From positions 52,583 through 116,582 of the forward strand of contig NZ_CP051686.1 of NCBI RefSeq assembly GCF_012849555.1: a stretch of 64,000 nucleotides of DNA, written 5' to 3'. The DNA comes from Massilia forsythiae. Its GTDB lineage: Bacteria > Pseudomonadota > Gammaproteobacteria > Burkholderiales > Burkholderiaceae_D. The notes under the pieces were generated by a model, which was not told where the DNA came from, ran no database searches, and saw only the letters and a list, made by a program, of their open reading frames with translations. Both the position numbers and the translations under genes were made by a program. Of the stretch, positions 51,275 through 59,240 are shown one piece after another (positions within the stretch are counted from its first letter, which is position 1; each line of letters opens with the position of its first letter).

Positions 51275-51901
51275 TTAGGTGGTACGGCGCCAGGCGCCGG
51301 CAACCCCGCGCGCCTGCGCCAGCGTGTCCACGATCTGCCGCGCTACGTGAGGGCCGGCGCAGACAGCGAGCGGACTCGGATGTGGCATCGACAGCACCTG
51401 GATATCGGGCCGGCTGGCGCGGATGGACGCTTCGGCGCGCCTGGCCGTGCGTCCCGCGCACACCACGACGCGCAGCTCCGGCAAGAATCCGAGGACGTCG
51501 TCGAGCAGCGCGATGCCGGCGCGGATGTCGCCGGCGCGCAGCTGCATCGGTGGGCCATCGACCGGCGGCAGCCAGGGAACCGTGTTCCAGATCACCGTCT
51601 CTTCGCGCGCCACGCAGGCCTGCGCCAGGAAGAGCTTGAGGTTGCGCTGCGCCGGACCGGGATTGTCGCGCGACACGAAACGCGGCCGCATCGCCTGGCG
51701 CGCCGGCGCTTCCAGCAGGACCAGGATGCGGGCGAAGGTGCCGCCATCGCGCGGATCGAACCACGGCATCTCGCGCATGCCGCCGGCGTGGCTTTCGACC
51801 CAGCGGTTGAGCGCAGCCACTGGCGCGGTATGGCGTTCGAGGTAGCGGCGCGTAACTTCCTCCGGGTCGTCGAGATTGCGTTCCTGCGCTTGCCCGGTCA
51901 T
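51275..51901 (-). CDS. Uracil-DNA glycosylase superfamily protein
   Basis: A 208-aa protein with ARILVLLEAPARQAMRPRFV, WNTVPWLPP, RVVVCAGRTARRAEASI and the late motif MPHPSPLAVCAGPHVARQI, typical of the UDG fold. It would act on damaged bases, though many such proteins are uncharacterised. It follows the AcfC-like gene by 16 bp and converges on the TDT gene with a 2-bp gap. Its link with sulfur genes is unclear. Confidence 0.75.
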   Translation of the reverse strand: MTGQAQERNLDDPEEVTRRYLERHTAPVAALNRWVESHAGGMREMPWFDPRDGGTFARILVLLEAPARQAMRPRFVSRDNPGPAQRNLKLFLAQACVAREETVIWNTVPWLPPVDGPPMQLRAGDIRAGIALLDDVLGFLPELRVVVCAGRTARRAEASIRASRPDIQVLSMPHPSPLAVCAGPHVARQIVDTLAQARGVAGAWRRTT

Positions 51902-51917
51902 GGCAGGACGCGCGCCG

Positions 51918-52694
51918 TCATTTTTGCCATCCCCATTTGGTGAAAATCGCGCTGCCCTGCGGCGACTGCAGGAAATCGACGAACTGCTTCGCAGCCGGGT
52001 TGCCGCTGCCGTGCTCGGTCAGGGCGACGCCGGCATCGCGGTAGATCGCGTAATCCGGTTCGATCGACACGACGTCGGCGAGTTTGGGGTTGGAGACCTG
52101 CCAGATGTTCCAGATCAGCCATGCATCGATGTCGCTGCGGCTGGTCCAGGTGTCGCGCGCGATCGCGCTGTTGGCAGCATAGCTGGCGATGTTCGTGCGG
52201 ATCTTGCGCACTGTATCGAGATTGCCTTTCCTACCCGCCATGTCCTCCCAAACGCCATTCTGGCCAGCCCCGTTGACGACCAGGATGCGCACGCCGGGTT
52301 TGACGAGGTCGGAGACGCCATGGATATGCTTCGGGTTGCCCGGACGAACCAGGATCGACAGCGGACGCAGGTAGAGCGGCGTGATGCTGGCTTCCTGGAT
52401 GCGGCCGCCCATCGCAACGGTGAAGTCCGTCATCATGGTTTCCGAGCCGCTGTAGATCACGTCGGCATCCTGCTTCGCGCGTTCGATCCAGCCCGGTGTC
52501 GGGCCCGCCGTCACTGTCACCTTGATGCCGTGCTCCTGCTCGAAGGCGGCAGCCGCTTCCTTCATCGCCGGCGCGGGACCGCCGGGGCCGTACACCAGTA
52601 CCGGCTGTGCGGCACAGGCGATGCCTGTCATGAGCGCGAACATCGCGCCTGCAGCGAGTCGGCGAGCGGTGTTATGACAGAGATATGATTTCAT
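51918..52694 (-). CDS. AcfC-like periplasmic substrate-binding protein
   Basis: A 258-aa exported protein: signal peptide up to GIACAAQPV, then VLVYGPGGPAPAMKEAAAAF, DVIYSGSETMMTDF and a C-terminal FLQSPQGSAIFTKWGW, the pattern of AcfC/ModA-like binding proteins for sulfate-like oxyanions. No cognate ABC permease is beside it. In the operon yeiH-like, acfC-like, UDG-like it may bind sulfate, sulfite or a related anion. The start is at the MKSYLCHN methionine. Confidence 0.78.
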   Translation of the reverse strand: MKSYLCHNTARRLAAGAMFALMTGIACAAQPVLVYGPGGPAPAMKEAAAAFEQEHGIKVTVTAGPTPGWIERAKQDADVIYSGSETMMTDFTVAMGGRIQEASITPLYLRPLSILVRPGNPKHIHGVSDLVKPGVRILVVNGAGQNGVWEDMAGRKGNLDTVRKIRTNIASYAANSAIARDTWTSRSDIDAWLIWNIWQVSNPKLADVVSIEPDYAIYRDAGVALTEHGSGNPAAKQFVDFLQSPQGSAIFTKWGWQK

Positions 52695-52750
52695 TGGATT
52701 TTTCCTTTTTTTAGTTGGCATAAATATAAGTCGGGAAGAGGGCGCTGTGC

Positions 52751-53761
52751 CTATACACCCAGCAACTTGATCAGAGCAAAGCTGACCACGCCCAATCCTG
52801 CGAGTGAGCCGATTACCACCGAGGCCACCTTGGCGCCGGCACGCAGTACGGCGCGGGCATCGACGCCCAGTCCGAGGGCCGCCATCGACATGATGGTCAG
52901 GAAGTTCGCCGCGTCGTGGGCAGGCGCCAGTGCAGCCTGCGGAATCCAGCCCATCGAACGCAGCACCAGAAGCAGCAGGAAACCGACGATGAACCACGGC
53001 ACGAGGTGCGACAGCGCAGGGCGTGCCCGGCCGCTACCGCGTCCGAACATCGACAAGACCAGCACGACCGGACCCAGCATCAACACGCGCACCAGTTTCA
53101 CCAGGGTGCCGATGTGGACGCTCGCGGCCGATACCGATGCGGTCGCCGCCAGCACTTGCGGCACCGCATAGACGGTCAAGCCGGCGAACACGCCATACTG
53201 CACCGGGGTGAACGACAGCAGTCCTACCAGCAGCGGCAGGCCCAATACGACGCCCACGCCAAGCACGGCGGTGAAGGCGATCGAGGCGGCGACGTCCTTG
53301 CCGTCGGCATCGATCACCGGCGCCACTGCAGCGATCGCGGAATTGCCGCAAATCGAATTGCCGCATGCGATGAGGATCGCCATCTTCTGCGGCAGGCCCG
53401 CGCTGCGCCCAATGAAATAGCTGAACACGATCGCAACCACGACCACCGCCGCGATACCGCCGATGAGGCCGAGGCCGTTGGCCAGCAGCGCACCGGCACT
53501 GACCGAAGCGCCCAGCAGCACGACCGCGATCTCGAGCAGCAGTTTGGCGCCGACATGGATGCCTGGATCGAAGCGCGGGTCGAGGCGGTGCAGGGTGCGG
53601 ATACCGGTGCCGATGAGAATGGCCAGCACCAGGCTTTCGAGCCAAGCGCGGCCGAACACGTGGGTTTCGGCCACTTCGAGCAGATAGGCAGCTGCCGTCA
53701 CCGCAGCACAAAGCAACAGGCCGGGAACGGCGGCGGACAAATTGTTCACTTGATTCTTCAT
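52751..53761 (-). CDS. yeiH: YeiH/UPF0324-family membrane exporter
   Basis: A 336-aa protein with about ten membrane spans and the family signature KMAILIACGNSICGNSAIAA (about residues 125-145), plus LAAHDAANFLTIMSMAALGLGV-like end regions. Members are putative sulfate or sulfonate exporters and are often next to a LysR gene, as here (53864, divergent, about 100 bp). The start at 53761 has GAGAAAAATA upstream; ATG at 53779 is an alternative without a ribosome site. Confidence 0.88.
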   Translation of the reverse strand: MKNQVNNLSAAVPGLLLCAAVTAAAYLLEVAETHVFGRAWLESLVLAILIGTGIRTLHRLDPRFDPGIHVGAKLLLEIAVVLLGASVSAGALLANGLGLIGGIAAVVVVAIVFSYFIGRSAGLPQKMAILIACGNSICGNSAIAAVAPVIDADGKDVAASIAFTAVLGVGVVLGLPLLVGLLSFTPVQYGVFAGLTVYAVPQVLAATASVSAASVHIGTLVKLVRVLMLGPVVLVLSMFGRGSGRARPALSHLVPWFIVGFLLLLVLRSMGWIPQAALAPAHDAANFLTIMSMAALGLGVDARAVLRAGAKVASVVIGSLAGLGVVSFALIKLLGV

Positions 53762-53863
53762 TATTTTTCTCATATTCATATACGTCGATGTAATAAGTAT
53801 CGCTGTACTGAATTGTTTGGTCTATTTTAAAATTACGAACATATCTTTCTAAAATATTGAACG

Positions 53864-54760
53864 ATGACATTGGATCAGTTGCGTATATTCGTCGAGGTCG
53901 CCGAACGCCAGCACCTTACCCAGGCCGCCGCCGTTCTCTTCCTGACCCCTTCGGCGGTCAGCACTTCCATCAAGTCGCTGGAAGAGCGATACGGAACGGC
54001 GCTGTTTCACCGTGTCGGCCGGCGCATCGAAATCAGCGACGCGGGACGAATTTTTCTCGTCGAAGCACGCCGCGCGCTCGCGAGCGCCCAGGCAGCCGAG
54101 GCGGCGCTGGCCGATTTGGGCGAGCTCAGACGCGGGTCGCTAACGATCCACGCCAGCCAGACCATCGCCAGCTATTGGCTGCCGGCCTTGCTGGTACGCT
54201 TCCGCCAAGCATGGCCGGGAATCGATTTGCACATGGAAGCGGGCAATACCGAGAGCGTCGCCGAGGCCGTGCTGCAAGGCGGCGCCGATCTCGGTTTTGT
54301 GGAGGGAAACATAGAACCGACCGGCCTGGAGGAGGAGACTGTCGGCGAAGACAATATGGTGGTTGTGGTTGCGTCCGATCATCCCTGGGCCGACGGCAGG
54401 ACGCTGACGGCCAGAGAACTGGAAGCTGGACAATGGATTTTGCGTGAAGCCGGTTCGGGCACGCGGTCCGCTTTGGAGACCGGACTCGCCGCGCTCGACG
54501 TGGCGGTCGTCAATCTGCAGATCGCACTCGAACTTCCCTCAAATGAGGCGGTGCGCAGTGCGGTCATGGCGGGACCGTTTGCCACCGCGATGTCGGAACT
54601 GGTCGTGGCGCCGCATGTGCAGGCCGGCTTGCTGGCACGGGCGCACTGCGCGCTCCCGGCGCGCAGCTTCTCGATGCTGCGCCACGCCCAGCGGCATCGC
54701 AGCCGCGCCGTCGCCGCCTTCGAAGACATGGTGCGGACCAGGAAGCGGCCGGATAACTAA
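53864..54760 (+). CDS. LysR-family transcriptional regulator (YeiE/CysL type)
   Basis: An intact 298-aa LysR: MTLDQLRIFVEVAERQHLTQ and TPSAVSTSIKSLEERYGTAL form the helix-turn-helix; the effector domain has ASQTIASYWLPALLVRFRQA and EAGSGTRSALETGL. Divergent from the yeiH-like gene, which it probably regulates in response to a sulfur anion. It may also cover the role of the broken LysR at 45.8 kb. Its 3' end overlaps the FetB-like gene by 4 bp on the other strand. Confidence 0.9.
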   Translation: MTLDQLRIFVEVAERQHLTQAAAVLFLTPSAVSTSIKSLEERYGTALFHRVGRRIEISDAGRIFLVEARRALASAQAAEAALADLGELRRGSLTIHASQTIASYWLPALLVRFRQAWPGIDLHMEAGNTESVAEAVLQGGADLGFVEGNIEPTGLEEETVGEDNMVVVVASDHPWADGRTLTARELEAGQWILREAGSGTRSALETGLAALDVAVVNLQIALELPSNEAVRSAVMAGPFATAMSELVVAPHVQAGLLARAHCALPARSFSMLRHAQRHRSRAVAAFEDMVRTRKRPDN

Positions 54761-55548
54761 GCCAAGAGGTCCAGCCGCAGCCTGTCGCGGTCGTCGCCAA
54801 GTGCGCGGCTGGCCAGCCAGACCACGCCGCCGGCGGCCAGTCCGCTGCTCCCGGCCAGCAGGAACAGCAACAGGATCTGGTATTCGACGGCGCCGAGCGG
54901 ATCCATGCCGGCGAGGAGCTGGCCGGTCATGATGCCCGGCAGCGTGATGATACCCGCCGCGGACATCTGGTTGATGACCGGGATGAGGCCTTTACGCACC
55001 GCATCGCGCATCAGCGGCGCAAGCGCTGTGCGCAAGGATGCACCCAGGGCCAAACGGGCTTCGATCTGATTGCGCGACACAACCACGCCGCCGAGGAAAG
55101 CGTCGAGGGCCAGACTTGCCGAATTTAGCACGCTGCCCAGCACGATGCCCATCAACGGGATGGCATAGCGCGGGTCGTGCCAGGGCGTGGGGCGGATGGC
55201 CGTCATCAGGGCCAGCACCACCGTGGCCAGGCTCGACAGCGCTACCACTGCGCCCGCGATACGGTAGTTGCCCCAGCCGGCCAGGCGCTGCGTCGGCCTC
55301 GTTGCGACTTCGCGCGCGGCAGCGGCGATCATGAGGCAGGCGATGGCCAGCGTCAGCGCCGGCGCGTCGGAACGGAATACGATGCGCAGCACGAGGCCGA
55401 CGAGCAGCAACTGCAGCACCATCCTCAGACTGGCGACAAGCAAGGGCCGATGCAGGCGCAGGCCGAAGGCGATCGAAACCGCCGCATCGAATACGACCAG
55501 ACTGGCCGCGAGCGCCATGTCCGACGCCGACAGTGCAATCTGGCTCAT
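54757..55548 (-). CDS. fetB: FetB-type ABC transporter permease
   Basis: A 263-aa protein with about seven membrane spans, beginning MSQIALSASDMALAASLVVF, with LGASLRTALAPLMRDAVRKG and INQMSAAGIITLPGIMTGQL, the UPF0014/YbbM signature. With its ATPase it forms an iron exporter linked to oxidative stress resistance. Its ATG overlaps the FetA stop (ATGA), so the pair is translationally coupled. Confidence 0.88.
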   Translation of the reverse strand: MSQIALSASDMALAASLVVFDAAVSIAFGLRLHRPLLVASLRMVLQLLLVGLVLRIVFRSDAPALTLAIACLMIAAAAREVATRPTQRLAGWGNYRIAGAVVALSSLATVVLALMTAIRPTPWHDPRYAIPLMGIVLGSVLNSASLALDAFLGGVVVSRNQIEARLALGASLRTALAPLMRDAVRKGLIPVINQMSAAGIITLPGIMTGQLLAGMDPLGAVEYQILLLFLLAGSSGLAAGGVVWLASRALGDDRDRLRLDLLA

Positions 55549-56186
55549 GCCACCTCGAGCCGGCCGCTCGCCATACGCAGGCACCGCTGCCCGAGGCGCT
55601 CGGCCTGTTCTTCTGAATGCGTCACGACCAACACCGACGTGCCTCGTTCGAGTTCCGAACGCAGTAGGGCTTCGAGAGCTGCGGTCGAGGCGGCGTCGAG
55701 CGCCGAAGCGGGCTCGTCTAGCAGGAGGACACGGGGCCGGCAAGCCAGGGAACGGATGAGCGCGAGGCGCTGGCGTTCGCCGGTCGACAGCAGCTCCAGG
55801 TCGGTATCAAGCGCAGCGGCCCGCAGTTTCAGCGCATCGGCCAGTGCCTGCGCCCGCTTCTGCTCCGATGCCGGAAGGTGCGCGCGCGCGGTCGCGTCCC
55901 ACCAGGCCGGCTCGGCTGCTTGATAGACTACCATCGAACGCCATGCCGGCGCCGTCCAGCTTGCGCGCTGTGCGCCGTCCAGCAGCACCGTGCCCTCGTT
56001 GGGAATCAGGTCCGCGATCATGCGCAGCAACACGCTCTTGCCGGAACCGGATTCACCGACGATGGCGATGCATTCGCCTCGCCCCAGGTCCAGGTCGACC
56101 GGGCCGGCATGTGCCGAGCATAGCGCACGCAGTGCAAGACGAACGGATGGATCGAAACGAGCAAGGGAATGGAAAGACATGGGCAT
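55545..56186 (-). CDS. fetA: FetA-type ABC transporter ATPase
   Basis: A 213-aa ATPase with Walker A VGESGSGKSVLL, Q-loop VVYQAAEPAWW, signature LSTGERQRLALIRSL, Walker B VLLLDEPASALD and switch His in VVTHSEEQAE. Start taken at 56186 (MPMSFHSLARF), the nearest methionine before the domain; 56213 is possible. Divergent from crcB, 71 bp apart. Confidence 0.86.
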   Translation of the reverse strand: MPMSFHSLARFDPSVRLALRALCSAHAGPVDLDLGRGECIAIVGESGSGKSVLLRMIADLIPNEGTVLLDGAQRASWTAPAWRSMVVYQAAEPAWWDATARAHLPASEQKRAQALADALKLRAAALDTDLELLSTGERQRLALIRSLACRPRVLLLDEPASALDAASTAALEALLRSELERGTSVLVVTHSEEQAERLGQRCLRMASGRLEVA

Positions 56187-56257
56187 GGAGTATAGCCGGG
56201 TGCGGCTGCCCATAGTGCCGTGTTAAGGTGGCAAGGTACATTACAAATGGGACATCG

Positions 56258-56644
56258 ATGGAGTTTTCTTCCGTATTCGCAGTCGCCACCGGCGCTGCGC
56301 TGGGAGCGCTCGTGCGCTGGTGGACGAGCGTGGCTTTGAATTCGCTGTTTCCGGAGATTCCACCCGGTACTCTGCTTGTCAATCTGGTGGGCGCATACAT
56401 CATCGGGGTGGCGATACCTTGGCTAACCGAAACGCCGTCGCTCGCGCCCGAGATCCGGTTGTTCGTCGTCACCGGCTTCCTTGGCGGCTTGACGACCATG
56501 TCGAGTTTCGCCGGCGAGGCGGTGATCCTGCTGCGCGCCGGCCGCTTGGCCATGGCAGCCGGTGCAGTGCTGCTGCACGTTGCCGGTTCGCTTGTCATGT
56601 GCACGCTCGGCATGGGGACGGCCGCATTACTGATGCGCCGCTAA
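56258..56644 (+). CDS. crcB: Fluoride channel CrcB/Fluc
   Basis: A 128-aa protein with four membrane spans: EFSSVFAVATGAALGALVRW, PPGTLLVNLVGAYIIG with the conserved Asn, FVVTGFLGGLTTMSSFAGEA and a last span. It forms a dual-topology dimer that lets F- leave the cell. The start at 56258 matches the family; a frame to 56228 lacks support. No fluoride aptamer was seen in front of it, so it may be read from its own promoter. It converges on the DUF190 gene with a 4-bp overlap. Confidence 0.92.
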   Translation: MEFSSVFAVATGAALGALVRWWTSVALNSLFPEIPPGTLLVNLVGAYIIGVAIPWLTETPSLAPEIRLFVVTGFLGGLTTMSSFAGEAVILLRAGRLAMAAGAVLLHVAGSLVMCTLGMGTAALLMRR

Positions 56645-57015
56645 CCGGCGCTTGCGTGCGTCGCCTTGCCCTCGGTTGCGAGCGGCAGCTCGCATCGCAA
56701 CAGCACGGCCTGCACCGCGTGCAGTTGCGCATGGTGTTCGAAAAGGAACGCGCGAAGCGCTTCTTCCGTATCGACCAGTTCGACGCATTGCGGGTGGCGC
56801 CCTGCCGTTCCTTCCACGTGGGCGTGGGATGGCTTCTCACCCGGCAGGTAGCCGCTGCCGACATGGAACAGCAACGCCTGGCGGATGCCGGCGCGGCGTG
56901 CCTGCGTCAGCAGTTGGTGGGCGAGCTGCGGGGGACTGAGATGGTGCCACAGACGGGTGGCGCGGGCACGGGCCGACATCGGGATGTACAGGCGCAGGAC
57001 GGCAAAATCGTTCAT
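56641..57015 (-). CDS. DUF190-family protein of fluoride operons
   Basis: A 124-aa protein, MNDFAVLRLYIPMSARARAT start, HHLSPPQLAHQLLTQARRAG and PVEVVDTEEALRAFL-like segments typical of DUF190, a small GlnB-like domain commonly found beside crcB and CLC-F genes. Likely a regulatory or ligand-binding partner of the fluoride exporter. An upstream GTG at 57027 overlaps the clc stop (GTGA) and is an alternative start. Co-transcribed with clc under the fluoride riboswitch. Confidence 0.82.
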   Translation of the reverse strand: MNDFAVLRLYIPMSARARATRLWHHLSPPQLAHQLLTQARRAGIRQALLFHVGSGYLPGEKPSHAHVEGTAGRHPQCVELVDTEEALRAFLFEHHAQLHAVQAVLLRCELPLATEGKATHASAG

Positions 57016-57023
57016 CGTGTGGC

Positions 57024-58340
57024 TCACTGTTCAGGACGCTGCGCTGCCGGCCTCGCGCGTTCGCGCGCACGGTAGGCATGGAGTTCGGACAGACGCAGGT
57101 CCTCGGGAAGCGCGCGCCGGTGCTTGGCCCGGCCGATGCGCTGGGCGCGGTAGATGCCGGTGTGCCCCGAGAACAGGTAGCTGACGACGCAGGCGAGCGC
57201 TGCGTACGGCGCGATCTCGCCGCCGAACAGTTCGATGGCCATGACGGTAGACGCCAGCGGCACGTTGGCGGCGCCGGCGAACACGGCGACGAAGCCGAGC
57301 GCGGCCAGTAGCGGGAAAGGCAGGTGCAGCAACGGCGCCAGGGCGTTGCCGAGCGTGGCGCCGATATAGAACAGCGGCGTCACTTCGCCGCCTTTGAAGC
57401 CACTGCCGAGTGAGACGACGGTAAACGCCAGTTTGCCGATCGAGTCTTCGAATCCCAGCGGCTGCTGGAACGCCTGGACGATGACCGGAATGCCGAGACC
57501 GATATAGCGCTGTGTCCCGCTCAGCCAGACCGCCAGGGCGACGATTGCGCCGCCCAGCAGGGGGCGTGCCGGACCGTACGGCACATGGCGCTTGGCCGTG
57601 TCGCTCAACGTGTGCGTCAGCGTCGCGAAGAGCATGCCTGCCATGCCGAACGCGATGCCGGCGACGACGACCGCAACCAGGCCGGTCGTACCGACAGCCG
57701 GTACCGCGCCGAGCACATAATGTGTGTGGTGGATACCCCACCATAGTCCCACGCGGTCGGCGACGATGGCGGCGACGATGCAGGGCAGGATCGCGTCGTA
57801 GCGCATGCGGCCGATCGCCAGTACTTCCAGGCCGAAGATCGCGCCCGCCACGGGCGTGCCGAACACGGATGAGAAGCCGGCGCTCATGCCGGCCATGACG
57901 AGTACCCGGCGTGTATCGCGGTCCAGACGCAACATGTGGGCGATTTGGTCGGCCAGCGTGGCGCCCATCTGCACCGCCGTGCCTTCGCGACCTACCGATG
58001 CGCCGAACAGGTGCGACAGCACGGTACCGCCAAGGACCAGCGGCGCCATCCGCAGCGGGATCGTTTTCTTCGGGTCGTGGATCTCGTCGATGATCAGGTT
58101 GTTGCCGGCCTCGACATCCTTTCCGAGGCGATGATAGATCCACCCCACGGCGAACCCGGCCAGGGGGAGCAGCCAGATGATCTGCGGTGACGCGACACGG
58201 ATTTGGGTGACGCGCTCGAGTGCAAACAGGAAGAATGCGGACGCGGAGCCGGCGAGTGCGGCCGCGATGACGGAAAGCAGCAGCCACTTCGCCATGTAAT
58301 GCAAAAGCTCGACTTGTTCGGGTGTGTGATCAGGTTTCAT
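57024..58340 (-). CDS. CLC-F type fluoride/proton antiporter
   Basis: A 438-aa CLC-family membrane protein. Motifs typical of the fluoride-specific branch: DEIHDPKKTIPLRMAPLVLG, GREGTAVQMGATLA, FSSVFGTPVAGAIFGLEVLA and GSGFKGGEVTPLFYIGATLG. It exports F- in exchange for H+. The gene lies directly downstream of a clear fluoride riboswitch, which secures the ion assignment beyond homology. First gene of the operon with DUF190. Confidence 0.93.
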   Translation of the reverse strand: MKPDHTPEQVELLHYMAKWLLLSVIAAALAGSASAFFLFALERVTQIRVASPQIIWLLPLAGFAVGWIYHRLGKDVEAGNNLIIDEIHDPKKTIPLRMAPLVLGGTVLSHLFGASVGREGTAVQMGATLADQIAHMLRLDRDTRRVLVMAGMSAGFSSVFGTPVAGAIFGLEVLAIGRMRYDAILPCIVAAIVADRVGLWWGIHHTHYVLGAVPAVGTTGLVAVVVAGIAFGMAGMLFATLTHTLSDTAKRHVPYGPARPLLGGAIVALAVWLSGTQRYIGLGIPVIVQAFQQPLGFEDSIGKLAFTVVSLGSGFKGGEVTPLFYIGATLGNALAPLLHLPFPLLAALGFVAVFAGAANVPLASTVMAIELFGGEIAPYAALACVVSYLFSGHTGIYRAQRIGRAKHRRALPEDLRLSELHAYRARERARPAAQRPEQ

Positions 58341-58383
58341 CGGTCCAGTGAGTGAGCCCAGCTGGTCCGGATCGAGGCATGCG

Positions 58384-58457
58384 CCTACCTTCCCGGCCGG
58401 GAAAGGTAGGCATCATCAGCTCGGGATTGAGCGGTTACGGGAGGAATGCCATCTCCA
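58384..58457 (-). promoter_or_regulatory. Fluoride riboswitch (crcB motif) with downstream hairpin
   Basis: Read on the minus strand: GGAGATGGCATTCCTCC (58456-58440) then TAACCGCT, AGCTGATGATGCCTAC (58420-58405). These are the conserved blocks of the fluoride aptamer: GATGG with the pseudoknot-forming CCTCC, ACCGC, and CTGATG followed by GCCTAC. A strong stem CCTACCTTTCCCGG/CCGGGAAGGTAGG (58410-58384) overlaps the aptamer 3' end, so ligand binding would prevent it from forming. A U run after the stem is weak. It precedes the CLC-F gene by about 44 bp. Confidence 0.93.
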
Positions 58458-58593
58458 ATTAAAGTCAATCATAGCAAGGTTTGCTTGTTCCGCCAAATCA
58501 TCGCGCGGCGTCCTGAGCGCAGGCGACGCCGAATTCGACCTTTTAACCTGCTGTAAAAACTTCGATCCACTCGTCTTCCCGCCATTTCCTTGT

Positions 58594-59220
58594 TTAAACG
58601 CCAATCAGGTGACCGGTTTCGTTAATGCGTTGGATGACGAACGAATCGTCCTCGAACGTGCATTCATTCACGCAGCAAGGCGTCTGCCGGAGTTGCCAAT
58701 AATGACTGAGAGAAAGCCCAAGGCAATGCAACAACAGCACACGGTTGACGCTGTCGTGCCCGACCAGGACGACGGTCTGGCCGGCGTGTTTCAAAAGCAC
58801 GAAATGGAGGACACTCATGACGCGTACCAACACCTGTGCGAGCGTCTCGCCGCCGGGTATCAAGGCCATGTCGGGTTTCGAAAACCACATCCGTGCCGGC
58901 CCGGGCCACAAGGACTCGACACGATCGTGCGTCAAACCTTGCCACTGGCCGTAGTCGATGTCGGCGAGCTCGGCGAGAACGCTTGCAGGCGCGCCGGTTG
59001 CGCGCTCGATCGCCGTGCCCGTATCGATGCAACGGGATAAATTGCTGGTGTAAATGGCATCCGGCTGCCAGCCACGCGCCACGCGCCGTCCCAGCGCCTC
59101 CGCTTGGCGCCGTCCGAGTTCGGAGAGCGGGAATTCGGCGCATCCACGAAATCGCGGCGGATCGATGCCATCGACGTGGCCATGACGAACGACGACGATG
59201 CGTGTAACCAGGCGCGTCAT
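58594..59220 (-). CDS. Histidine phosphatase (phosphoglycerate mutase-like)
   Basis: A 208-aa member of the RHG superfamily: VVVRHGHVDGIDPPRF with the catalytic His, SNLSRCIDTGTAI, ELADIDYGQWQGLTHDRVE and LVGHDSVNRVLLLH with the second His. It may act as a cofactor-dependent phosphoglycerate mutase or another phosphatase (CobC-like). It follows enolase by 20 bp in the same direction, within the fluoride island. Confidence 0.82.
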   Translation of the reverse strand: MTRLVTRIVVVRHGHVDGIDPPRFRGCAEFPLSELGRRQAEALGRRVARGWQPDAIYTSNLSRCIDTGTAIERATGAPASVLAELADIDYGQWQGLTHDRVESLWPGPARMWFSKPDMALIPGGETLAQVLVRVMSVLHFVLLKHAGQTVVLVGHDSVNRVLLLHCLGLSLSHYWQLRQTPCCVNECTFEDDSFVIQRINETGHLIGV

Positions 59221-59240
59221 CGGGCTAAGCTGTTTTCAAC

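Noticed and set aside
50207..51943. 578-codon frame overlapping the TDT transporter in another frame
   Set aside because: Arg-rich shadow; crosses both the TDT gene and the opposite-strand UDG-like gene, which carry real motifs.
56187..56257. Fluoride riboswitch before crcB
   Set aside because: The gap to the divergent fetA gene is only 71 bp and lacks the aptamer blocks.
57031..58287. 418-codon frame overlapping the CLC gene
   Set aside because: Frame-shifted shadow rich in Arg and His; CLC-F motifs are in the other frame.
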